Positions 48,395-59,196 of a DNA stretch of 64,000 bases are shown in pieces. A program made the translations under genes and the position numbers. Numbering within the stretch: position 1 is the stretch's first letter; each line of letters starts with the position of its first letter. The notes under the pieces were generated by a model that ran no database searches, was not told the DNA's origin, and saw only the letters and a list, made by a program, of their open reading frames with translations. The stretch comes from Clitopilus passeckerianus (lineage: Eukaryota > Basidiomycota > Agaricomycetes > Agaricales > Entolomataceae): assembly GCA_944990035.1 (NCBI GenBank), contig CALYLX010000098.1, positions 930,001 to 994,000 of the forward strand, read 5' to 3'.

Positions 48395-51300
48395 TCAGGT
48401 GAGTTTCTTCCTCTTTTTATACTCGGTGAGTATTTCCTTGGCATTCCGCAGTTCCGACTCGGGCATCCATTCGTTGTCCGCTGATGGCCATCCCTTCCAT
48501 TTTACGAGGTATCTGTGTCGCCCTTTGCCTTGTTTCTGATGGGCCACAATTGCTTCTATTTCGTATTCTTCTATTCCGTTGATTTCGTCAGGTGGCGGTT
48601 TAGAGAAGCTGGGTCCATGCGCTTTGGTGGAGATGTAACGGGTGAGAAGTGACGCGTGAATCACCGGGTGGATCTTCCATCGTCTTGGCAGGTCGAGTTT
48701 ATAGGTCAGGTGTCCTTTTACCTCAAGTATCTTGAAGGGTCCTTCTCGTTTGGGTGCTAGTTTTTTGGAGATGTTTCCTTGATTGAGATTTGTGGCTTCT
48801 AACCACACCTTTTCTCCGACTTTGAATGGGGTGAAATGTCGTGTGATCTTCTCTGCCATGCGTTGCGCAGCAAGTGCATGTGCAGCATTTGCTTCATCGC
48901 GTGCTAGCAGAAGTTCCTTGATCCGTTTGTCAACTGCGGGAATTTTGCTAGTGGGAGCAACTGATGGGAGTGCAGGTGGTTCGTATCCCATCATTAGGTA
49001 GAATGGGGTTTGTTTGGTGACAGAGTGTGTTCGGCTGTTGTAGGAGAATTCTAGAGTGGTAATCCATTTGGACCAGGATTCGGGGTTCTGTGCACAGAAG
49101 ATGCGGAGATAGGCATCAATCTCCTGATTGATCCTTTCTGTCGCACCATCGGTTTGTGGGTGGTAGGCGGTACTCATGTTGAGCTTGATTCCAAGGAGTC
49201 GTCCCATTTCTTGGAAAACTTTAGAGGCAAATTGAGGTCCTCTGTCTGAAATTCCTTTGTCGGGGAGTCCAAAGCGACGGTAGACGTTGTCAATGTAGGC
49301 ATTTGCAGTTCCTGTGGCGTCGATTTTCTTTGTGCAAGGGATGAAAATTGCCCCCTTCGTAGCTCCATGGTCGACCACGGCCATAATGCTATTGAAACCA
49401 TTACTCTCTGGGAGATCCGTGTGAAAATCGTACGTCACTAGCGAAAATGGCCTAGTGGTTTCGGATTTGATGGGCATTAATGGTGGAGCAGTGGGGTGGC
49501 GATTGATCTTCATTTGTTGGCACATTGCACAGCCCTGCACAAAGTTCTTGATGAACACTGACATCCCTGGCCACCAGTAGTCCTTCCGGACTTTCTCCAG
49601 TGTCCCAAATTGTCCAGGGTGTCCTGCGCTGGGTAGATCGTGATAACGTTGGACTATCTTCCTTTGGAGGTCTTCGTCATCTGGTACCACACACTTGTCT
49701 TTGTAGTACAAGATGCCATTGTCAAATTTCCAGTCTTCCAGGTTTGATCGGATTGGTGGGGGTCCATCTTCTTTGGCGGTGTGAATGGCGTCAACAATCA
49801 GTTTGTCATTGACCATCTTGTGTACAATTTCGTCCTTCAGTTCAATGTCAATTGAGCGAAGGAAGAGTTTGTCGGGGAGGAGAATGATGTCTTCATTGTC
49901 GGTGTCTTCACCTGGGATGTGGTCTGGTCGTCGAGATAGTGCGTCGGATTGTATCATCTTTGCACCAGGGGTGTGTACAAGTTTGATGTTAAACTGGGAT
50001 AGCATCAGATTCCATCTTGCTTGTCGTCGGTTCAACTTCCGGGCTTCTCGAAGATTTCATAGTTCCGTTCTGTTTCCGAGAACGATTTAGATATGAAACC
50101 ACATGGGTGCCATGATCCGTTGGCGTCACGTTGTTGTAGGACTGCTCCTGTTGCATGTTTTGAGGCGTCGCTTTCCACCACAAATGGCTTCATGGGGTCA
50201 GGCATCAGCAACACAGGTGCTTCCAGGAATTTGTCTTTCAGGGTAGTGAAAGCTTTGTGACATTCATTGGTCCATTCCCACTTCTTGTCTTTCTTGGTGA
50301 GTTCGTTCAGCGGTTTGGCAATTTCCGCATATTTTCCGATGAACCTGCGGTAAAAGTTTCCGAATCCTAGGAATGATCGGACTTCCTTTACTGTAGTTGG
50401 CGTAGGCCAGTCGCGCATCCCTGCAAGTTTGACAGGGTCCATGGAGATCTTGTTTGGTTCAATGATGAACCCGAGGTACTCCACTCTTGTGGTGTCAAAT
50501 TGGCATTTCTCTGCTTTGAGGTAGAGATCGTTGTCTTGTAGTCTTTGTAAGACTCTGCGTGTGCGTTCTCGGTGTTTTTCTGGATCGTTGGAGAAGATGA
50601 GGATGTCGTCCATGTAGATGATGACCCATCCTTCGTCTATCATGTCTCGGAAAAGGTGGTTCATCATTGCTTGGAAGGTACCGGGTGAGTTCATTAGTCC
50701 AAAGAACATCACCATTGGTTCAAATAACCCTCGGTTGGTCTTGAACGCTGCTTTCCATTGGTCACCATCTTTGGTGCGGATGTTGTGATATCCCCATCGA
50801 ATGTCGAGTTTGGTGAAGACAGTTGCTCCTTTGAGTTTATCGATGAGTTCGCTAGCCAGCGGTAAGGGGTAAGCGTTAGGTATTGTTCCTTCGTTGAGTC
50901 GTCGGTAGTCCTGACATGGTCTTAGGGCTTCCGAGTCTTTCTTTGCAACAAAGAAGAACGGAGATGCTTGTGGGGAGTTGGATTCTCGGATGTATCCTTT
51001 GGCTAGATTTTCCTTGAGAAACTCGTCGAGTTTTTCTTGCTCTAAGGGGCTGAGCGGATAGACCTTGCAGTCTTTTGGCACGAAATCTGTCTTCAGATCT
51101 ATGGCATGATCCCAGGGTCGGCTTGGTGGGAATCGTTCAGATGCTGCTTTCTCAAAGACTTTTCTGTAGTCTTGAAGATAGTCGGGATGATTTCGTCAAG
51201 GGATTTCTTTGGCTCCTTATCTTCTCGTTTATGCTCCAGAGCTTGCGAAATTGATGTTTTCGCACGTATCCACACCTGCTGTGTGTGATGTCTGGTTGCT

Positions 51301-52104
51301 GGATGGTGTGTTATCACCGTCTGTCGTATCGTGGTAGTTGGCCTGATTGGCCCGTACACAAGGTAATCCTTTGTGTGTTCCTGCGTAAGTGGGGTTCCTC
51401 CTTGGTGAATATTCCGACTGCCGGTTCGTTCTGGCAGTATGCGATGAGAAAGTCTTCATTGATCTCTTCTCCGTCTTCGACTATTCGGAAATAGTCGCTA
51501 AGTCCTTCTGATTTTCCGGGATTCTCTTCGGAACAATCAGGTGCTGGGGTAGGTGGCGTGTTTTCCTCTAGTAGTTGTTCTCGGATGGCTCTCATCCGCT
51601 TGATGTCTACTGCTCGCATCAATGTTTGCGACAGTCGTTGGGTAATGCGTGATTCGCCGATTTCGAGTGTGCCGTCGCTCCACGATATGATTGGATCTAC
51701 CCGTTTTAGCCAGGGTAATCCAAAAATCAGGTGGTCTTTCCCGAGTCCAGTGACAAAACATCTTTCCTTGATGATGGCTGTCCCTATCTTGGCAATAACC
51801 CAGGTAAAGTGGGTAATAGTTCCTTGTTTGTTCAGGGTGCCATCAACGTTTCGTGCTGTAATCGGTTGTCGGAGTGGGAGTAGTGGGAGGTGATGTGTCT
51901 TGGCAAAGACAGAGTCTATGAATGACCCTTGCGCTCCAGAGTCAATGAGAGCTTTTGTGCCGGCGATTGTTGTATTTCCATCTAGAGGGTCTTGTAGAGA
52001 GATTGGGATACGCATAGATTCAGCATAAAAATCAGTAGCTACAAGTACACTGGAAATATCAATCGGGCGAGGAAGTACTGACGTCGGCTTTGCAGTCTTC
52101 CTCT
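48395..52104 (-). pseudogene. Gypsy-2c pol, frame-broken
   Basis: Pieces on the minus strand: protease (ALIDSGAQGSFID) in 51314-52015; linker 51099-51359; RT with [10 protein letters not shown] in 50032-51081; integrase and chromodomain in 48395-50035 (ISDRGPQFAS, TERINQE, RYLVKWKGWPSADNEW). Breaks relative to Gypsy-2a: one C lost in a C-run at about 51390, one C lost at about 51188, and a ~110-bp deletion at about 50053 joining NYEI to FEKPGS, which removes part of RNase H. The two single-base losses are in homopolymers and may be sequence error; the deletion is real decay or rearrangement. Confidence 0.9.
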
Positions 52105-53034
52105 TTAAAAACCCTCAGCCTCTGCTTCGGTGTAGAATTCAGCGGCTTCTTCTTGGGGCATGTCAGCTAGGACTGCTCTGACATATTTGATCAACTCGGC
52201 TCCCTTCTCAGGTTTCTTGTGGAATCGGCTGTCATTGTTGCTAGGGTAGGTTCTTCCAAAATTCTTCCTTTGAAGACATTGTTGGATCGTGTGACCTTTC
52301 TTGGAGCAATAGTAGCACAAGTTGTTCTTCTTGTGATGTTCTCTTTCCTCCTGGGTGAGGCGGCGTTTGGGTGGATCAGTGGTGAAACGATCAACATCCA
52401 TAGCCATTGGGTCTCGGGCTCCAGTAGGTGTTTTGTAAGCACCTTTGACCATATCAGATGTCTTGATGATACGGGTATGTCCCATGATTGTCTTGGCACG
52501 TCGCCAGTTGTTGTCAAACTGGACGGCTTTCTTGACCCAATCGTCGAATGTGGTAGGAGGGGAATCGGAAAAGAGAATTTTCTCTCGGAGTTTGGGGGTA
52601 AGTCCTTCCATGAAGATCTCAATCTTTGCAGTGTCACCGCTGAGATCAGTTCGTGCAAGAATATTCTTGAAGACGGTGACAAATTCGTCAGCTGTCCCAT
52701 CCTGTCGTAAGGCTTTGAGTTGGAGAAGTGCGGCAGCTTTGTCGTCGGTAGGGGAAAAGGCTTCTTTGAATTGGCTGATAAATTCAGCGTAGGTGGCTTT
52801 CCTTTCAGCTGCTGAATATTTATCGTGAAATTCTAATCCCCATGCTGCTGCAGTTCCTTCTTTGAGGAAGGATAGGGCGATGCGAATCTTCTTGTCATCT
52901 TCGAGTTGGTTGAGGTTGTTTAGGATGAGGTAGTCTTCAAGTTCCTGAATGAACTTTCTGGTCTTGGATCGGTCTCCGGAGAACGTTTGGGGTTTGGCTC
53001 CAATGTCCTTCTTGTTGTTGTTGTCTTGTGACAT
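52105..53034 (-). CDS. Gypsy-2c gag
   Basis: Intact 309-aa gag (MSQDNNNKKDIGAKPQTFSG). Capsid-like part (retrotransposon gag fold: FIQELEDYLILNNLNQLEDD, IALSFLKEGTAAAWGLEFH, FKEAFSPTDDKAAALLQLKA, PPTTFDDWVKKAVQFDNNW), then the nucleocapsid knuckle CYYCSKKGHTIQQC and an acidic end (EEAAEFYTEAEAEGF). It forms the particle shell and packages RNA. It ends GAG GGT TTT TAA; pol is in the -1 frame. This is the best version of gag for the family, since Gypsy-2a has lost 2 nt twice in the middle. Confidence 0.92.
   Translation of the reverse strand: MSQDNNNKKDIGAKPQTFSGDRSKTRKFIQELEDYLILNNLNQLEDDKKIRIALSFLKEGTAAAWGLEFHDKYSAAERKATYAEFISQFKEAFSPTDDKAAALLQLKALRQDGTADEFVTVFKNILARTDLSGDTAKIEIFMEGLTPKLREKILFSDSPPTTFDDWVKKAVQFDNNWRRAKTIMGHTRIIKTSDMVKGAYKTPTGARDPMAMDVDRFTTDPPKRRLTQEEREHHKKNNLCYYCSKKGHTIQQCLQRKNFGRTYPSNNDSRFHKKPEKGAELIKYVRAVLADMPQEEAAEFYTEAEAEGF
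52108..52114 (-). promoter_or_regulatory. Candidate -1 frameshift heptamer G GGT TTT at the Gypsy-2c gag end
   Basis: Perfect X XXY YYZ heptamer (GGGTTTT) directly before the gag stop TAA. After a -1 slip the next codons TTA AAG AGG AAG ACT read into the protease/pol frame. In Gypsy-2a the T-run is one shorter and the ORFs are fused. Confidence 0.72.
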
Positions 53035-53631
53035 TTCGTAGTCGAAATCGAAGTTGGTCTCTGGTTCAATTGTTTCTGCACTGGGCGCTCCTCTGGCTCA
53101 GCTGTGGGGCTCTCCTCTAGCTGTTGTTGTACTTGGTGTTCTTCTTCTTCCTCTTCGGGCAAGACAGAAGCGCTGGTAGACGGGACTAGTGATGGGTTCC
53201 TGGATATTGCTGTGGGTAATGGTGCGAAGCGTCGCTGTTCCTCCTTGTCTACTTCAATGTCGTGTTCTCATTGGGCTCGGACAATAGCAGGGGTCTTATG
53301 AGGTCGTTCAGGGGTAGGGAAGTCTAGAGCGTGGAAGTGTCTGTTTTCAACGGCAACGGTGGTGAATGTGAATTTGCCAAGGGAGAGAGAGGCGTAGCAC
53401 CAGCGGTTATTGTTGTGATTAAAACCGCAGTAGCTTCCGTTGGTGAACTTGTAGATGTTGTTGGTTCCTTCTACTAGAGTGGTATTTTGTGGCGGGTGGT
53501 CTGCCCTGTGTACGACCGTGGTGACTGAGTGGTAGCCGCAACGGCAATCGGCCTGTTGCGTGCTTCTGCTGTGTTGTTGTGGGGTGGGCCTGCGCTAACA
53601 ATGAGCGGGCCTTCTGAACAGCTTGACCTTT

Positions 53632-54116
53632 TGTTAAGGCAGAGCCTAACAACTTAGGTAATACTGTTTACGCTCGATGTCTTTGATAAACAAAGACAGA
53701 GATTTGTCAGCAGCTGCGGCTGTACTGACGACCTGGTGAGATTGACGAAGCAAGGGACTTAAAGGCGAAGTAGAGAACTAAGCAGTTAGGTAGATTGCCT
53801 AGGTCAAGCTGAGGAGCCTTGACCAAATGGTACAGGTTTATATACCTATCTAGTAGTTCTAAATATAGCACATGCGCAGCATGCTGAGTAAGTAATGAGT
53901 CATGCGCAGCATGATGAGTAAGTACATGAGTCAGTATGACTCAATGCGAGTCAGAAAGAGTCAGATAAGGTATAAGTCTCTCACGATCGTGAGAGATGCG
54001 GAGTAAGCATGGAAAAAGATGAAAAATGCGCAGTGATGCGCAGCATATGTGAGTAATCGTGCATAGGTAAGCGGGCCGGGGTATGTAAGGAGAAACATGT
54101 AAGCAAAATCATAACA
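53632..54116 (-). repeat. Gypsy-2c 5' LTR
   Basis: 485 bp with TGTTA/TAACA ends. The internal side carries the primer-site sequence (CAGCTTGACCT on the plus strand at 53619-53629). The outer side abuts CAATC and then the copia integrase. Confidence 0.95.
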
Positions 54117-56643
54117 CAATCCCCCTCATACCCCACAAATATGGCTTCGTAGCACTTCATCTCACCTTTCTTCCGAAGCTTGGGAGAAAGGAAGGGAAAG
54201 CAATGTGAGCCAAAGACGCGGAGATAGGAGACATCAGGTTTAGAACCATGCATAAGTTCATAAGGGGATAGTGCTAGGAGGTATCGTGAAGTTGGAGATG
54301 TGATTCCGGATGTACACTGCAGTAAGAGCTGCATCACCATGGAACTTGAGGGAAAGGCCGGAGTTGGCAAAGAGGGAAAGGGACATTTTCTCCAAGATAC
54401 AAATGCAGCGCTCAATGGAGCCATTCTGCTGATGCGCATAGAGAGCAGTGACCTGGTGAATAATACCCTTGTCCAAAAGATAGGTCCCAAGCTCACCTCC
54501 AACGAACTCGGAGGCACCATCTGACTGGACGCGAATAATAGGTTCACCACAGAGGGTAGACCATTGCAAAGCAATGGTCTTAAAGTGTCCCAAGGCTCCC
54601 ATGCATTTCCTCGTAAGACCAACACCAGTAAAAGCAGAGTAATGATCCAGAAAAGCAATAAAAGAGTCGGTCTTCTGAGGGGTGTGGACAGGGAACAGGC
54701 CACAAGTGTCAAATGAGATAAGAGCACATGGCTTTGCTGGCTTGTGATCAGAGCCATGATACTCATAAGGCTGTTGAGGGCGCTTGGCAGTAATGTAAGA
54801 GATGCAATTCTGATGGACAATAGGACCCTCGATGTCCATCTCTTGCAACTGAGCCTTTAGCCTTCCAGACAGTATCAATACCTGCATGACCAAAACGGCA
54901 ATGCCAGAGGTCAGAAGTTAGAGAGGTCTTCAGGAAAACCCTGGAATTGGTTGCAACCAGTCCCAAAACTGGGCCACTGTCATCTGAGACCTCAAGGGAA
55001 AGGCACAAGATCATCAACCCCACCAGGCACCTTAAAACCACCATCAAGGAATGAGAGGCGGTGAAGAGTGGACACTTTGACGGTGAAAAAGCATGTAGGA
55101 TCATTTGCCAAAAATGTCATCGTGGTCTTGGGGACGTCAAAATAAACAGTATGCCCATGTTCGATGAACTGTCCAACAGACAAGAGGTTCACTGGAATGT
55201 TCTCAGCATGAAGGCAACCTCTAAAGCGGATGAGCTTCTCCACACTATCTGGAGTTCGCAATTTGAGGTGGACATCACCCCGACCAAGAGTCTTACGCAT
55301 GCCACAGTTGGCTGTCCCCACATCTGGTGTGTTCAGTGCATTGTATGAGTGAAAGATTGACTGGTCGCTGAAGATATGGGTGGTGCAGCCAGAGTCGAGG
55401 AGAAAGTTATGATGGAATTCATAAGTGGCAAGGGCAAGGCAAAGTTCTGTCGAAAGATGACAGGACTCATCAGGTGGGACATTGAAATATGTCTCAGCAT
55501 AAAATTCGGATTTGGGGATGGAAGAAGATTGTACAAGGTTTACAGGTGGTACAGGAGTGGTGACAGGCGCTATGGAAAGAGTAGATTTTGTAACTGCTAC
55601 ATTCGCTTGGGCACGATTCCCTCCTTACCATTACTCTCTCTTGTACCAGCTTGTCCCAATAACTTCCCACTGGTCTGTCCTGAAGATGAGGTCGCACCTG
55701 GTTGACCATGCAGCTTGTAGCATTTTCCCTCAATGTGACCAACCATGTTGCAGCAGATACAAGTGGGACGAGTAGATGGCTAAGTGGTAGTCATAGTTGC
55801 AGAGGTGGAGGATGATTTGTCCCCATGTTTCTGATAGGAGGCAAGGAGTTGACACCACTCATGTTTGTTCTGATCATGCAGGGACAGGGCTTCGACCTCA
55901 TCCATGAGAAGATGGAAATTAGAGAAGATACCCTGTCAAAGGTCCTTATCCACTTGCCAGCAAAGGTTGTCAAAAGAGGCATTCTCAGGTAGATTGTTGA
56001 TGAAGTGTCATATGGCATCGTGCAGGCCAAAATCAAAGTTCATGCCATGGAGGGTCATTAGACCCTTCTTTCAGAGGACAACATATTCTTGCACAGCATT
56101 GTGTCCAAACCCGTACTTGATGAGCTCGAGGTGGTACTTCACAGATGAGGCAGAGGCCAGGTCACCACTATCGTAACGGTTGTAGAGCATTTGGTAGAGA
56201 TCTCTAGAGGTAGCAAGGAAGTTCCAAGCACCGTCCACATGTGCAGGGACAAACACCAAGGGATTTGATCCAAGTGTCATTCAGATGACATGCCACACAA
56301 CACCATCCTTCTTCCACCAGCAGTGATAGATTCAAAGTTCCTTGGGGGAAGGATTGTTCTTGAGACCAGGTGGATATATAGAAACCCTGGAGGCAGGTCC
56401 ACAAACAGGGAAATCCTCAATGACATAGTCGAGAGCTTCAAACTGTGTTTGAGTGCTGAGTACCTCTTCAATAGCCTGGCGCCAAGCGACATAATTCTTC
56501 TTTCCAGAAAGTGTCGGTAGTTTAGACACGTCTGGGATTGAAAGTTTCGGCTTCTCCATGCGTCTAGAAGCTGGCTCCACCTGATAGGTGTACAGATAAG
56601 AAGGAAGGTACGACATGGGAGGTGGTGCAACTGGCTAGTAATA
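54117..56643 (-). pseudogene. Ty1/copia gag-pol, N-terminal half (gag, protease, integrase)
   Basis: Minus strand, several frames. The gag start is MSYLPSYLYTYQVEPASRR (56616), with LSGKKNYVAWRQAIEEVL; a zinc knuckle of the copia type (CICCNMVGHIEGKCYKLHG) at about 55690-55750; protease LLDSGCTTHIFSDQSI at about 55365-55410; GAG-pre-integrase LWHCRFGHAGIDTV near 54890; integrase core in 54258-54893 with LISFDTCG, RVQSDGASEFVGG and NGSIERC (D, D, E). The end PYELMHGSKPDVSYLRVFGS runs to EAIFVGYEGDC at 54117, where the Gypsy-2c LTR is inserted. The reading continues in frame in the other half at 45633 (CVGYHVC). Frameshifts between the pieces show it is inactive. Confidence 0.87.
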
Positions 56644-57370
56644 CAGTGGGCAACAAAACCCTTCCAATGTTTGCTACTTTTTCAAAAATGTGTTAATATG
56701 TATTTGGACGATTGTGTCCACCCACATAATGGATGACTTCCCGTAACTTTAAAAAGCTAGATATCAGTTCTAAACTGACAGCCGATCAAGGGTCGCCGGA
56801 TTTGGGTCTAGAAATCCAAACCGTAAACATATCTAGGATACTTGTGTACATTTCCTTACCTCCGCCTTTCGCCAAATTGGGTAAAAGCAAAAGAAATTCA
56901 CAATATAATCATTTTCGAGTCTTTTCTGTGGGTAAGGGTTATATGCGCGACCATATTCCAGTAAACTGTTATTTAGATGAAGGAATGTCCAAAACTCAAG
57001 CCAGACAGAGGACTGGTACTCGTCCTGTGAAGGAAGTAGAGGGTGGAAGAGGGCATAGGTATTGGTCAAGGTAAGGAGGAAATCTCGATGCCCGTTGGTG
57101 GAGGTGTCAAAATGTCGCCGAAAAAGGAAGGGAAAGGGTTTACAAAGCCAGATTGTGTTTAGAAGAGGGGGTAGTACCCTCTGTCTAGATTAAAGTTTAG
57201 AAAACCAGCTTTCTGAATCAAATTCAGGGACAAACCAGGGCAGAGCGCCCGGCATGTTCGGCAACTCCGAATTCGTCCCAATTTCAAAGGATTTAGAGCA
57301 GAATCTAGGTTTCTAGAGTTACGGGAAGTCATCCAATTAGTTGTCTGTATTTAGTCGTGTTTGATCGTCC
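56644..57370 (+). mobile_element. Mariner-like fragment with partial inverted repeats
   Basis: After TA (56642-56643) begins CAGTGGGCAACAAAACCCTT, related to the terminus of mariner element 2 (46871). A segment at 56710-56755 (GGACGATTG..., GGATGACTTCCCGTAACTT) recurs inverted at about 57315-57368 (AGTTACGGGAAGTCATCC, GATCGTCC), consistent with subterminal inverted repeats of a short non-autonomous element. The right outer end is not seen, so the limit is approximate. No transposase frame is recognisable (the longest ORF is 113 codons, without similarity). Confidence 0.55.
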
Positions 57371-57539
57371 ACAACTGTAGTATCCCTATGTTTGATGCCA
57401 AGAGATTCCAATTCAAAATTCAGAATTCATTGTATCTGGTCAATTCAGAGCTCTCTAATGTATGTACACAATTCATTATTCGGTGAGCCATAATATGCAA
57501 GCAGTTCAAAATAAGACATAGATAAGAGTTAGAACAAGG

Positions 57540-59061
57540 CTAACTCAGGAGCATATTTTCAAGAATGGTTTCATCATGATTTTTTTGCAAGGCATCCAAA
57601 AAATCAGTAAGACCATCCCCTTCCATCACAGCAGTAAGATTCTTCAAAGTCAGTCCTATGCGGTGATCGGTCACTCTTTCCTGTTGCCATTTCACGGTTG
57701 TCAGCCACTTAAATTAGATTATTATGGTATAGACGCACTTGAGCATAGTTATATGTCCTAATTTTCTCACTGCGGTCTGCTGTACGCACTAGGTTCTGGC
57801 GTGTCGCCCGCCGTTCCTCCATTTCACGAGTTAACTTGATGTCCATCAGCCGGCTACTCAAAACAACAAATGCCTTGCGTCTATTCTGCTTCAGGATGAG
57901 TACCTGCAGAAATATATGGTTTGAATCTTACTTGATGCTGACTTCGTTCATCTTGCATGGAGACAGTGATACCGGTCGGTATGTGAGTAAGCCTAACAGC
58001 GGATTCAGTTTTATTGACATGCTATACAAAATCTCAGCCCCAAGAACACAGAGAATAGACTGGTACTCACCTGGCCGCCGGCACCCCGCGCTCTCATGAC
58101 TTCAATCTTCACTTCATCCATTGTAAACAGTTGCTCGGTCTCTCCATCAGATTCCTCCATGAGAGGGAGCACCTAATGTGGGAACCAATTAGTTCTATTC
58201 TATAAAACTGGTGTTCAATGTATAATGTACTCACTATAGTGGCCACCGTACTGGTGTGTACTCGCCCGCTAGCTTCCGTCGCGGGTACGCGCTGTACTCG
58301 ATGCACCCCACTTTCCCAACGAAGCAGATCATAAGCTCCCGTCCCTCTGACCTCGACAATTGCATCCTTGAATCCGCCAGTCTCGAGTTCATTCTGAGAG
58401 ACGACTGTGGTCTTCCAATTCCGTGTATTCGCGAAACGCAGATACATTCGAAGGAGATCTGCCAGAAACAAGCTTGATTCAGAGCCACCGACGCCGGATT
58501 TCAGCTCCAGAATGGCTGAGAAATGCCCAGTCGTCGATGGCGGAACGAGCAGCGAGGGTATAGTGGTCTCGACAAGTTCCGTGAGAGACTTGTCCAGTGA
58601 ATCGTGTTCTTCGACGGCAAGTGTGCGCATAGACTCGTCAGGGTCTGACAAAAGGGCTTTCGTGTCTTCAAGAAGCTACTAACAACAATTACGGTGAGCG
58701 TAGAGGTACCATGAATGTTCAATGGTTCCAGACCTGCTGTTTCTGTACCCAATCGTCCCAGGCTGATTGTAGTGGCTCTGTTTCCTTGAGGTGACGAAGA
58801 GAAGCTATATCCTGCTGGGAGGACATATTTTCAGAGAGCTAGCATATCACCTGTTAGTTGGGAGGATTCAAGTGAGAGAAATGCCATGCTATTCACGGTC
58901 GACTGTAGTTGCTTCCTCTCTGCAACTTTTTGTTCGAGGACTCGCAGTATCCTACTGTTTCTTGACGGGATTTCCGCATGTTTGTACCGTACAGGCTGGC
59001 CAGAACCTAATTTGCGTAGACTGAAGGAACGACGAGTGATGCAACGCGAAATTGAAAACAT
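57540..59061 (-). CDS. MRF1: Mitochondrial peptide chain release factor 1 (class I, GGQ)
   Basis: Seven exons, joined 58897-59061, 58734-58838, 58235-58675, 58071-58172, 57932-58021, 57739-57885, 57540-57680; 396 aa. All introns are phase 0, 46-62 nt, GT-AG. The basic, hydroxylated N-terminus [20 protein letters not shown] is a likely mitochondrial presequence. Class I release factor features: coiled first domain, SGVGGSES loop, codon-recognition PAT (PxT) in [15 protein letters not shown] (~221-223), the catalytic GGQ at 269-271 ([20 protein letters not shown]), then [21 protein letters not shown] and a C-terminal helix [12 protein letters not shown]. It hydrolyses peptidyl-tRNA at UAA/UAG in mitochondrial ribosomes. 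Intron 1 was chosen to restore [14 protein letters not shown], with a CTAAC branch site. Complete and free of stops; divergent neighbour 135 bp away. Confidence 0.95.
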
Positions 59062-59196
59062 GAATGCATGACCATTCGGGGAAAGCGGTCGCGCCTTTTC
59101 GCCATTCTGTTTGGGCCAGACGACCTAGACAAACAATGTGCCTCATCCTGGCATTGACAGGCCTGCTCAGACCAACCAACGTTCACAGTCGCCATC
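59062..59196. promoter_or_regulatory. Divergent intergenic region shared by MRF1 and the CSC1-like gene
   Basis: Only 135 bp lie between the two start codons, so both promoters must overlap. No TATA box is visible. The region is GC-balanced with no element clearly recognisable. Confidence 0.7.

Larger units (their letters stand above)
47929..54116 (-). mobile_element. Gypsy-2c: inverted copy, 3' end truncated in ORF3
   Basis: Minus-strand Gypsy-2 with its 5' LTR at 53632-54116 and internal region down to ORF3, truncated at about 47929 without a 3' LTR. It is nearly identical to Gypsy-2a. The outer flank of its LTR (54117-54121, CAATC) is the reverse complement of the GATTG next to the 3' LTR of Gypsy-2a. 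Gag is intact; pol is interrupted by single-base C losses and a ~110-bp deletion in RNase H. Confidence 0.93.

Noticed and set aside
47598..48539. 313-codon ORF as one fusion gene
   Set aside because: The first ~110 codons are mariner transposase; the rest is antisense to Gypsy-2c ORF3. It is a chance read-through across the junction at 47929.
58815..58850. A 36-nt intron in MRF1 extending exon 1 to SSQLT
   Set aside because: It breaks the frame with the next exon. The 58-nt intron 58839-58896, with a CTAAC branch site, restores the release-factor sequence [14 protein letters not shown].
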